DNA of 8,525 nucleotides, taken from assembly GCA_023489375.1 (NCBI GenBank), contig JAMDCX010000007.1, forward strand, positions 1 through 8,525, read 5' to 3'. Origin of the DNA: Planctomycetota bacterium. GTDB taxonomy: Bacteria; Planctomycetota; Phycisphaerae; WQYP01. The position numbers and the translations under genes were made by a program. Below are positions 1 through 6,625 of this stretch, piece after piece; position 1 is the stretch's first letter; every line of letters starts with the position of its first letter. The notes beneath the pieces were generated by a model, which ran no database searches, had not been told where the DNA came from, and was given only the letters and a program-made list of their open reading frames with translations.

Positions 1-389
1 GCCAAACCATGGCGCGAGTTTACAACACCACCGGCATGGTGGGTGATGATGATGAAGGGCAGATGGGCGCCTGGTATATTTTCAACACCGCGGGGCTATA
101 TCCCTTCTCACCCGTGCAGCCGTTTTACGTTATAGGCAGCCCCACAGTCGGACGCATTACCTTGCATTTGCGGCATGGAAAAATTTTCACCATCCGCAGC
201 ATCGGCAACGGCCCGAAAGATTATTACATTCAATCCGCCACCCTTAACGGCCAACCGTTTAATCAGCTCTGGATCAGTCAACGTACCATTTTACACAGTG
301 GTACGCTGGTATTTAAGATGGGGCCTCAACCCAACAGGCAATGGGCTTCCGCCAGGACAGATCGTCCGCCACCCGGGCTGACCCCGTGA
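1..389 (+). CDS. GH92 family exo-alpha-mannosidase, C-terminal fragment (5' end outside window)
   Basis: This is the last ~129 codons of a GH92 gene that begins upstream of the window; the reading frame is open from base 3, so the ATG at 9 is internal. The family catalytic signature is visible as GDDDEGQMGAWY (bases 42-77), followed by GLYPF and YVIGSP, the typical end of the catalytic (alpha/alpha)6 domain. The Asp-x-Asp in this motif matches the catalytic-base aspartates described for GH92 enzymes. The protein ends with KMGPQPN and a DRPPPG tail that aligns with the end of the GH92 protein at 3985 (CMGHKPN, DRPPSG). GH92 enzymes are Ca-dependent inverting exo-mannosidases acting on alpha-mannosides. 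Unlike the complete GH92 downstream, this copy keeps the canonical GAWY residues, so it is probably an active mannosidase. Family is confident; linkage specificity and export cannot be judged from the fragment. Confidence 0.92.
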   Translation, partial: QTMARVYNTTGMVGDDDEGQMGAWYIFNTAGLYPFSPVQPFYVIGSPTVGRITLHLRHGKIFTIRSIGNGPKDYYIQSATLNGQPFNQLWISQRTILHSGTLVFKMGPQPNRQWASARTDRPPPGLTP

Positions 390-443
390 ATAAGCATGGT
401 GGGACGAATTTGGCGCATGTTCAGTGGAATAAAACATGTCTTC

Positions 444-448
444 AGGAG
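444..448 (+). promoter_or_regulatory. Ribosome binding site AGGAG for the GH38 gene
   Basis: A perfect AGGAG lies 8 bases before the ATG at 457. It falls inside the coding sequence that would result from the upstream in-frame ATG at 436, which has no such site. It therefore decides the start in favour of 457. Confidence 0.8.
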
Positions 449-456
449 TTACGCAA

Positions 457-3400
457 ATGAAGCGATCGGTGGTCCAAAGCGTGGTGTGCGGTACGATCAT
501 GGTTCTGGCGTTGTGGATGGCGCCATGTCATGCGGCATCGCGTGATCGGCTGCTGTGGCACATCGGAACACCCGGCCACGGCGATGCCGGTTTTGCGTTG
601 GCTCCCAATCGCTGGCAACAGTATGCAGAGAATCCCGGCTATACCACCGGGCCGAATAATGCCCCGACCAATTTGGCTACCATCCAGCCGCATTATGGCA
701 ACCATGATCCGCTGTATGTCGTCGGCGTTTCCAAACAATCCGCATGGCCTTATGTGCTGCCCGGCCCGGCCGATAAGTGGGCCGGCTTTTACGGCCCGTA
801 CCATGATTGGTCCGGTGGCTTAAGCCATACCGGCACTATTGCCTTTCAACTCGCCAAGGTAGCCCCGCAAGGACAGGCTTTTCTGGTCATCCATCTAATG
901 GATACGGCTGCGAACAATCCCCCTTTGGTAGTTGTGAACATTAACGGTCACCACGTTAAAAAACAGATGCCGCCGGGGGGCGGTGACGCCTCGCTGAACG
1001 GCAATATTTCCGCCGCCAAACCTTATACGTGGCGAATGACATTTCCGGTTGGCTGGCTGGAGCCGGGCAATAATCTGGTCACCATTCGCACGGTTCGTGG
1101 CGGCTGGATAATCTTTGGCTCTATACAGTTATTCGCACCATCCGGTACCACGCTTCAGACTCCAACAACAGCGGCCTTATTGAGTGCGAAGTGGGATAAT
1201 GTGGCACTGGCGCGATCCCCTTCCGGCCGGGTGGTGCAAGCGCTGCGACTACGCCTGTTTTGCGGCAAGGCCACCCGATTACTGCAAGTGCGGATCGGCG
1301 GTACTAAGCCGGTAGCGATTCATGGTGCCGCCGGTATACACACCGTCCGCTTGACAGAACCTCCAGTTCGCCGCGCCGGCACTCCGGCCATTGAATTGAT
1401 TGCCGGGGGCAAGATTGTCTCCACTGTGGCTCCGCTCCGCCGGCCGGTACCGCATCGAACTATTTATGTGCTACCGCATTCGCATGTGGATGTCGGCTAT
1501 TTGTTTTACCAACCTGTGGCGATCCACGCGCATCATGTTTACATCAATGACGCGCTTAAACTCATTAAACAGACTGCACATCTCTCCCCGGCTTCCCGGT
1601 TCAAATGGAACATCGAAAGCATGATTGAAGTGGATGGATATCTCAAAGGTTTTGAGAAGGCCTCGCCCACGCTAACCGCCAATTTTATCAATGCCGTCCG
1701 GGCAGGCGAAATGGGCCTTGATGGCACCTATTGCAATGAGCTTACCGGGCAATGTCGGCCGCAGGAACTGATTTCATGGCTGCATTATGCGCACGAACTA
1801 TCCGTGCGCTATGGCTTGAAAATCAAGTCGGCCATGCTGTGTGATGTGCCCGGCGTGACCTGGGGGGCGGTGCCGGTGCTGGCCGATGCGGGCATTAAGT
1901 ATTTTCTCTGGGGACAGAATGGCTTCGCACAAGTTGGATTCGCAAATAATTTTAATGGGCGGGCATTCTACTGGCTTTCACCTTCCGGCAAACAAAAGAT
2001 CATGGTCTGGCAGGATTGTAACGGAAATTATTGCTCGCCGTGGTTTACCGTGGCGGATATCCGTCCCTGGCTCCAATGGTTTGCGGAGGAACATCCTCAT
2101 TTTTTATATCATATCATGTATGTAATGGAAGGCTGCGACAGTGCTCCGCCGCCAGGCTATGTACCAGGGATCGTAACGCAATGGAATAAGACGCACGCAT
2201 GGCCACGATTGGTCACCAGCACGGTTACTCATGCCGAACATAAATTCGTCGCAAGATATGGTAAAACACTTCCATCCTATCGCGGAGACTACAATCCTTA
2301 TTGGGAGGGGCCGGTCGCCAGTGAACCGCGTGTGGTTCGCATCAACCGTAATGCCACGGAAAAGATCAGCCAGGATCAGATGTTATGGGATATGCTGGAT
2401 GTCTCTCAATATCCCCATAAAGTATTCAGCAATGCCTGGCAGGACGCGATGCTTTTTAACGAACATTCATGGGGTGCTTACGATTCGTGGACCCAGCCAC
2501 GCAGTAAATTCGTACGTGAACAGTGGGCATGGCACAAACGCTATGCCACGCGCGCCATGTTTCAGGCCCGCTGGCTGGAGGCCCAGGCCGTTCGTAAAAT
2601 CATCACCCGTAAAGGTACCTCCACGATAGCCGTGTTTAATACCTGTTCCTGGCCCCGCAGCGGTCTGGTGACACTTTCGGCCACGGAAAGTAAGGCCGGC
2701 AATCGGGTGCGCAATGAATCCGGCAAGGCCGTCCCATCCCAACGATTAACCGATGGATCGCTGGTATTTTTAGCCCAGGATATTCCCGCAATGTCCTCGC
2801 GTAAATTTACCATCTCCGCCGGCCGGTCGGTATCGCCGGCCCATCCGGCATTCGTGAATGCCTCCGGTACACTATTAAAGACCGGCTCTATGACTGTGGA
2901 AATCAGTCCTGCAAGCGGTACAGTGACACGATGGTCGGTCGCCGGGCTGGCCGCCAATCTGGTTAATTCACTCAATTCAACCTGTCGCGGTCTCAACGAT
3001 TATCTTTACGTACTGGGTCCAAGTAACAGCAAGCCGCAATATTCGGGAACACCGAAAATCACGGTTCTCAATCGCGGGCCGCTGGTGGCATCGGTGCGTA
3101 TTGTTTCGTCCGCCCCCGGTTGTAAAACCCTGGCCCGCACCATTGAAGTGACTGCGGGTGAACGCCGCATTAACTTTACCGATGCGCTGTACCTGCTTTC
3201 GGCCTATCCTCAGAAGGAAGCGGTGCATATTGGCTTTAACCTCAAGGTAGCCGGCGAAACCATACGCATGGACACGCCGTGGGCGGTGGTGAATCCGCGT
3301 AAAGACCTGATTCCCAATTCCAACAACAATATATTCCCGGTGTGCCGGTGGGTGGATGAATCAGGAGCACACATGGGAGTCACGCTGGCCACGCCCGATG

Positions 3401-3951
3401 TTCCCATGCTGGAAATTGGCCGCATCACGCTGCCAAATTGGACATACAAAGGATTGGTCGGTCGGGGAGGACCTTGGCTTACTCACCCGGCCCGTGGTGG
3501 AACGCTGTATTCACAACTGTACAACAACTACTGGCAAACGGGATGGAATGCCTGGGAAAAAGGCCCGATGACTTTTCACTACAGTTTGAGGGCGCACCGG
3601 GCTTACCGTCAGGTTGCGGCGGAGCATTTTGGCATTGATGCGGGCCAGCCGTTGATCGCGGTGCCGGTACGGAAGAATTTTCACACTATGCGTTTTCCAT
3701 TGCGGTGGGATAACGCCAATGTAATTTTGGCCGGTTGTCATCCACTCTCCAGCGGATCGGGGTATCTGGTTCGTCTCTTCAATGTGAGTCGAAACCCAGC
3801 CAGGGTGGTGTTAAGCTGGCACGATCGCGGGAAGCCGGTCGTTGCCAGATGCGGCCTGTTTGGCCGTCATTGCCGGCCGCAGCCACGGCGATTTAAGATC
3901 GCGTCCATGGATTTTGTAAACCTGATTGTGGCCTTGGGTAGCACAAGATAA
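457..3951 (+). CDS. Exported GH38-type glycosidase (probable alpha-mannosidase) with N-terminal PL4-domain-III-like module
   Basis: This 1164-residue protein starts at 457 because of the AGGAG site; the ATG at 436 would add seven residues. Residues 1-26 are a Sec signal peptide (KR, hydrophobic core, cleavage after CHA). Residues ~30-229 resemble the carbohydrate-binding third domain of PL4 rhamnogalacturonan lyases, with WPYVLPGP, WAG, HLMDTA, PPLVVVNING and GGGDASLNG. From ~335 a GH38 catalytic domain begins. All four zinc ligands of Golgi mannosidase II have counterparts: H343 and D345 (PHSHVDVGY), D463 (nucleophile, LCDVPG) and H670 (FNEHSWGA). D611 in GDYNPYW matches the general acid. 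Residues ~720-1164 are the beta-rich GH38 C-terminal region. The usual GW after the zinc motif is GY, as in divergent bacterial GH38-like proteins often annotated DUF5054 or GH38. Zn-dependent retaining hydrolysis of alpha-mannosides is likely given GH92 neighbours, but another alpha-glycoside is possible. Confidence 0.85.
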   Translation: MKRSVVQSVVCGTIMVLALWMAPCHAASRDRLLWHIGTPGHGDAGFALAPNRWQQYAENPGYTTGPNNAPTNLATIQPHYGNHDPLYVVGVSKQSAWPYVLPGPADKWAGFYGPYHDWSGGLSHTGTIAFQLAKVAPQGQAFLVIHLMDTAANNPPLVVVNINGHHVKKQMPPGGGDASLNGNISAAKPYTWRMTFPVGWLEPGNNLVTIRTVRGGWIIFGSIQLFAPSGTTLQTPTTAALLSAKWDNVALARSPSGRVVQALRLRLFCGKATRLLQVRIGGTKPVAIHGAAGIHTVRLTEPPVRRAGTPAIELIAGGKIVSTVAPLRRPVPHRTIYVLPHSHVDVGYLFYQPVAIHAHHVYINDALKLIKQTAHLSPASRFKWNIESMIEVDGYLKGFEKASPTLTANFINAVRAGEMGLDGTYCNELTGQCRPQELISWLHYAHELSVRYGLKIKSAMLCDVPGVTWGAVPVLADAGIKYFLWGQNGFAQVGFANNFNGRAFYWLSPSGKQKIMVWQDCNGNYCSPWFTVADIRPWLQWFAEEHPHFLYHIMYVMEGCDSAPPPGYVPGIVTQWNKTHAWPRLVTSTVTHAEHKFVARYGKTLPSYRGDYNPYWEGPVASEPRVVRINRNATEKISQDQMLWDMLDVSQYPHKVFSNAWQDAMLFNEHSWGAYDSWTQPRSKFVREQWAWHKRYATRAMFQARWLEAQAVRKIITRKGTSTIAVFNTCSWPRSGLVTLSATESKAGNRVRNESGKAVPSQRLTDGSLVFLAQDIPAMSSRKFTISAGRSVSPAHPAFVNASGTLLKTGSMTVEISPASGTVTRWSVAGLAANLVNSLNSTCRGLNDYLYVLGPSNSKPQYSGTPKITVLNRGPLVASVRIVSSAPGCKTLARTIEVTAGERRINFTDALYLLSAYPQKEAVHIGFNLKVAGETIRMDTPWAVVNPRKDLIPNSNNNIFPVCRWVDESGAHMGVTLATPDVPMLEIGRITLPNWTYKGLVGRGGPWLTHPARGGTLYSQLYNNYWQTGWNAWEKGPMTFHYSLRAHRAYRQVAAEHFGIDAGQPLIAVPVRKNFHTMRFPLRWDNANVILAGCHPLSSGSGYLVRLFNVSRNPARVVLSWHDRGKPVVARCGLFGRHCRPQPRRFKIASMDFVNLIVALGSTR

Positions 3952-3970
3952 TATTTATTTCTTCTCATGC

Positions 3971-3976
3971 AAAAGG
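3971..3976 (+). promoter_or_regulatory. Ribosome binding site (AAAAGG) deciding the GH92 start at 3985
   Basis: AAAAGG lies 8 bases before the ATG at 3985. The alternative in-frame ATG at 3967 is preceded by an A/T- and pyrimidine-rich stretch without a Shine-Dalgarno match, so the six extra N-terminal residues it would give are probably not translated. Confidence 0.6.
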
Positions 3977-3984
3977 CTTATGAC

Positions 3985-6492
3985 ATGGAAAACTTCTCAC
4001 GTCGTAATTGGATGGTTCTGGCGGCAGCGGGAGCAGCGGCGGTCAGCTCGCTGATGAGCGGTTGTGCTTCGGAATCAGGATTCACTAACACTGGTGGCGT
4101 TGCCAGTGCTATGGGCAACCTCCCGGCACTGGGTCGTTTTGCCGGGCAGGTGCGTCCCATTGTCGGCACGGGTTGGCATGGGCATACTTTTCCCGGTGCC
4201 ACGGCTCCTTTTGGCCTGGTACAACTCAGCCCGGATACCGTTGGCCCGCCCGAACCCAAATGGAATGGACGATATGACATTTATGACTGGGATCACTGTG
4301 GCGGTTATCATTATCCGGACAATACGATCCTGGGTATCAGCCATACGCACATTTCCGGAACCGGCGGAGAGGAATTGGGGGATGTATTGGTGATGCCAGT
4401 GGTGGAGGGGCGGAATTGGGGATGGAATTCCGGTGCACCGGGGAAAGAGCATGAAGCGCAAATCGAAGCGTTAGGATCCGATACCGGCTGGGTTTCCAGA
4501 GATGGCCATACCGGCTACGCCTCGCGTTTTTCGCATCAACAGGAAATAGTCCGGGCCGGTTATTACAGTGTGTATCTGCAAACGCCGAGGGTGAAGGCGG
4601 AAGTAACGGCGGCCACCCGCAGTGGCATGCACCGGTATACCTATCCCGCATTGCCGAAGCAGACCCGGCGTGGATTGATCGTCGATCTGGTGCATGGCCT
4701 TGGTAACGCCCCCTATCATACGGAACTAACCATCGAAAGTCCCACCCGGATCAGCGGCAAACGTTACAGCCACGGTTGGGCTAAGAATCGGCAGGCTTAT
4801 TTTGTCATGGAATTCAGCGCTCCGATTCAGTCGTATGATGTGCTGGTGGATGGCAATGTTACCAGCCACCTTTCTCCCCGGCCAAAACACTTTTCCGCTA
4901 CGCGGATTAAGGCAATTTTTCAATGGGATCATGCGGCGGTAAACCCCGATCATCCACTGTTGCTGCGGGTGGGTATTTCCGGCACCGGTATTGAAGGCGC
5001 GGCTAAAAATCTCGCCACGGAGATTCCGCACTGGGATTTTGATGCCCTTGAACAACAGACGCAACAGGTATGGAATGAGGCGTTGGGCGTGCTGGAGGCT
5101 GATTTGCCCACCACGGAATTGGCCCAGACATTCTACACCGGCGGTTATCATTGCATGATGGGCCCCACCACGTTTAATGATGTGGATGGTACCTTCCGTG
5201 GTGAAGATTTTAAGAACCATCGTAATCCCGGTTTTACCAACTACACGACCATTGGAATATGGGGTATTTACCGCAGTGAATTTCCGTTTATCATGCTGAC
5301 CCAGCCGCACCGCACCAATGATATCATTAACACTATGTTGACGGATTACCGGCAGTTGGATCAAAAGTCTTTGCCGATGTTGCCAATATGGGCCAATGAA
5401 ACCTGGACCATGACCGGGTTTCATGTCGTGGGCATGATTGTCGGAGCGTACACCCGTGGATTCCGCGGATATAACGTCCCGGCTCTTTACGCCGCCATGC
5501 GGGAAACGGCGATGGTTGGGGCTACCGCCAACGGCAACAGGGAATTGCTGGAAGAATTCCGGCGGCACGGCTACGTCATTTGCGGCCCCGCCACGCCCAG
5601 CGAGATGAGAAGCGGTCCGGGAAAGCAATCCGTCTCACGAACCTTGGATTTTGCCTATGACTATTGGTGCATGGGGGCCATGGCCGAATTGTTGGGCAAG
5701 CATGATGATGCCGCGATGTTTTATAAGCTTGGTCAGAACTATAAGAATCTCTTTGATCCGAGCACCGGTTTTATGCGCGGGAAATCAGCCGATGGAAAAT
5801 GGCAGACGCCCTTCCGTCCGGATGAAGAATATTGGCGGGACTACACCGAATCCGATAGCTGGGAGGCCACGTTTAATGTCATGCAGGACATCCAGGGCCT
5901 TATTGATCTGTACGGCGGCGATCAGCAGTTTATCGCCAAGCTCGATGCCTTTTTCACCGCGCCTTCCAAAGTTTATAACACCTCTCCGGATGTCAGCGGC
6001 ATGGTGGGTCAGGATGCCCAGGGCAATGAACCCAGCAATCACATTCCCTATCTGTATCCGTTTGCCGGTGCGGCCTGGAAAACCCAGTATTGGGTACGCA
6101 AAATGCTTGGCCTTTATAACAACACTCCCAACGGCATTCCGGGTAACGATGATATTGGACAGACCTCCAGTTGTTTTACGCTTGGAGCGTTGGGTTTTTA
6201 TCCGGTCAATGCCGCCACCGGCGTATATGTGATCGGCAGCCCGCTGGTGAATCGCGCTAAAATAAATAATCCGGCCACGGGCACGACCTTCAGTATCATT
6301 GCAGATAATAATTCTCCTGAAAACTGTTACATTCAGAGTGCCAAACTTAATGGCCGGGAATTAACGCGTTCATGGTTTACCCATGGCGATATTGTCTCCG
6401 GCGGTGAATTATATTTCTGCATGGGCCATAAGCCCAATAAGGATTGGGCCTCCGCCAAGGCGGATCGCCCGCCATCCGGCCTGGTGCTTTGA
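3985..6492 (+). CDS. GH92 family glycoside hydrolase, predicted Tat-exported lipoprotein, with altered active-site motifs
   Basis: Full-length GH92 protein of 835 residues, usual for the family. The N-terminus carries a twin-arginine motif (SRRNW, residues 5-9), a hydrophobic Ala-rich core and a lipobox-like LMSGC ending at Cys27; Ala follows the Cys, so an outer-membrane lipoprotein is plausible. The beta-sandwich domain opens with VRPIVGTGWHGHTFPGA (56-72) and WDHCGGYHYPD (from 102). The (alpha/alpha)6 domain follows from ~320, with ANETW, the presumed acid E622 in YTESDSW, NEPSNHIPYLY (from 681) and GNDDIGQ (720-726). Several positions depart from the family: the conserved WD(T) motif reads W426-G427; the segment after the acid reads VMQD rather than VPHD; and the usual SAWY after GNDD is SSCF. 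Mannosidase family membership is certain, but activity may be altered or lost. The coding sequence ends with in-frame tandem stops TGA TAA. It lies 33 bases after the GH38 gene, probably in one operon. Confidence 0.93.
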   Translation: MENFSRRNWMVLAAAGAAAVSSLMSGCASESGFTNTGGVASAMGNLPALGRFAGQVRPIVGTGWHGHTFPGATAPFGLVQLSPDTVGPPEPKWNGRYDIYDWDHCGGYHYPDNTILGISHTHISGTGGEELGDVLVMPVVEGRNWGWNSGAPGKEHEAQIEALGSDTGWVSRDGHTGYASRFSHQQEIVRAGYYSVYLQTPRVKAEVTAATRSGMHRYTYPALPKQTRRGLIVDLVHGLGNAPYHTELTIESPTRISGKRYSHGWAKNRQAYFVMEFSAPIQSYDVLVDGNVTSHLSPRPKHFSATRIKAIFQWDHAAVNPDHPLLLRVGISGTGIEGAAKNLATEIPHWDFDALEQQTQQVWNEALGVLEADLPTTELAQTFYTGGYHCMMGPTTFNDVDGTFRGEDFKNHRNPGFTNYTTIGIWGIYRSEFPFIMLTQPHRTNDIINTMLTDYRQLDQKSLPMLPIWANETWTMTGFHVVGMIVGAYTRGFRGYNVPALYAAMRETAMVGATANGNRELLEEFRRHGYVICGPATPSEMRSGPGKQSVSRTLDFAYDYWCMGAMAELLGKHDDAAMFYKLGQNYKNLFDPSTGFMRGKSADGKWQTPFRPDEEYWRDYTESDSWEATFNVMQDIQGLIDLYGGDQQFIAKLDAFFTAPSKVYNTSPDVSGMVGQDAQGNEPSNHIPYLYPFAGAAWKTQYWVRKMLGLYNNTPNGIPGNDDIGQTSSCFTLGALGFYPVNAATGVYVIGSPLVNRAKINNPATGTTFSIIADNNSPENCYIQSAKLNGRELTRSWFTHGDIVSGGELYFCMGHKPNKDWASAKADRPPSGLVL

Positions 6493-6579
6493 TAAGTGGC
6501 GATAAAGGCACAACCTGTTGTATTAGCTCGACAGGCTTAAAATAACAGGACATTCTGGGGTATAGCGGAATAACTAAAC

Positions 6580-6602
6580 GTTGTAATTATTACGATCACA
6601 AC
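6580..6602. promoter_or_regulatory. Imperfect palindrome, possible operator
   Basis: GTTGTAATT and GATCACAAC form 9-base arms around a 5-base spacer, with 7 of 9 positions complementary. It sits 23 bases before the ATG at 6626, where a repressor could block transcription or the RNA could fold near the ribosome binding site. No regulator gene is in the window, and a palindrome of this quality can occur by chance in A/T-rich DNA. Confidence 0.22.
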
Positions 6603-6612
6603 CTTGAAAATT

Positions 6613-6619
6613 AAGGAAG
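6613..6619 (+). promoter_or_regulatory. Ribosome binding site (AAGGAAG) for the second complete-start GH92 gene
   Basis: AAGGAAG ends 6 bases before the ATG at 6626, good spacing for a Shine-Dalgarno site. No other in-frame ATG precedes the Tat signal, so this fixes the start. Confidence 0.75.
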
Positions 6620-6625
6620 TAACTG

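Larger units (their letters stand above)
6493..6625 (+). other. Intergenic region between the two GH92 genes
   Basis: These 133 A/T-rich bases hold no open reading frame. Two weak structures are visible: a pair of competing inverted repeats (6514-6549) and an imperfect palindrome (6580-6602). Neither is followed by a T-run, so no intrinsic terminator is called, and I found no -35/-10 pair with acceptable spacing. This is the widest gap in the cluster, so if the downstream gene has its own promoter or control site it would be here. Confidence 0.5.

Noticed and set aside
9..389. Separate small gene starting at the ATG at 9
   Set aside because: The frame is open upstream to the window edge and the content is the C-terminal GH92 catalytic motif; the ATG is an internal Met.
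416..438. Hairpin CATGTT/AACATG before the GH38 gene as a terminator of the upstream GH92
   Set aside because: Only six base pairs, A/T-rich, an 11-base loop and no T-run; it could be chance.
436..456. ATG at 436 as the start of the GH38 gene
   Set aside because: It has no Shine-Dalgarno site, while ATG 457 has AGGAG at ideal spacing and gives a standard Sec signal peptide.
520..531. Lipobox (APC) in the GH38 signal peptide
   Set aside because: The residue before Cys24 is Pro, which does not fit a lipobox; the following CHA is a better signal peptidase I site.
3967..3984. ATG at 3967 as the start of the first complete GH92
   Set aside because: It has no Shine-Dalgarno site; ATG 3985 has AAAAGG at good spacing and places the twin-arginine motif at residues 5-9.
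4726..5628. Long antisense open frame (300 codons) opposite the first complete GH92, with a similar one at 7559-8158 opposite the second
   Set aside because: The translations resemble each other only because the sense genes are paralogs. They lack recognisable motifs, and the sense strand carries unmistakable GH92 motifs throughout.
5651..6232. 193-codon open frame on the + strand in another frame inside the first complete GH92
   Set aside because: It fully overlaps conserved GH92 motifs in the main frame, and its translation shows no family resemblance.
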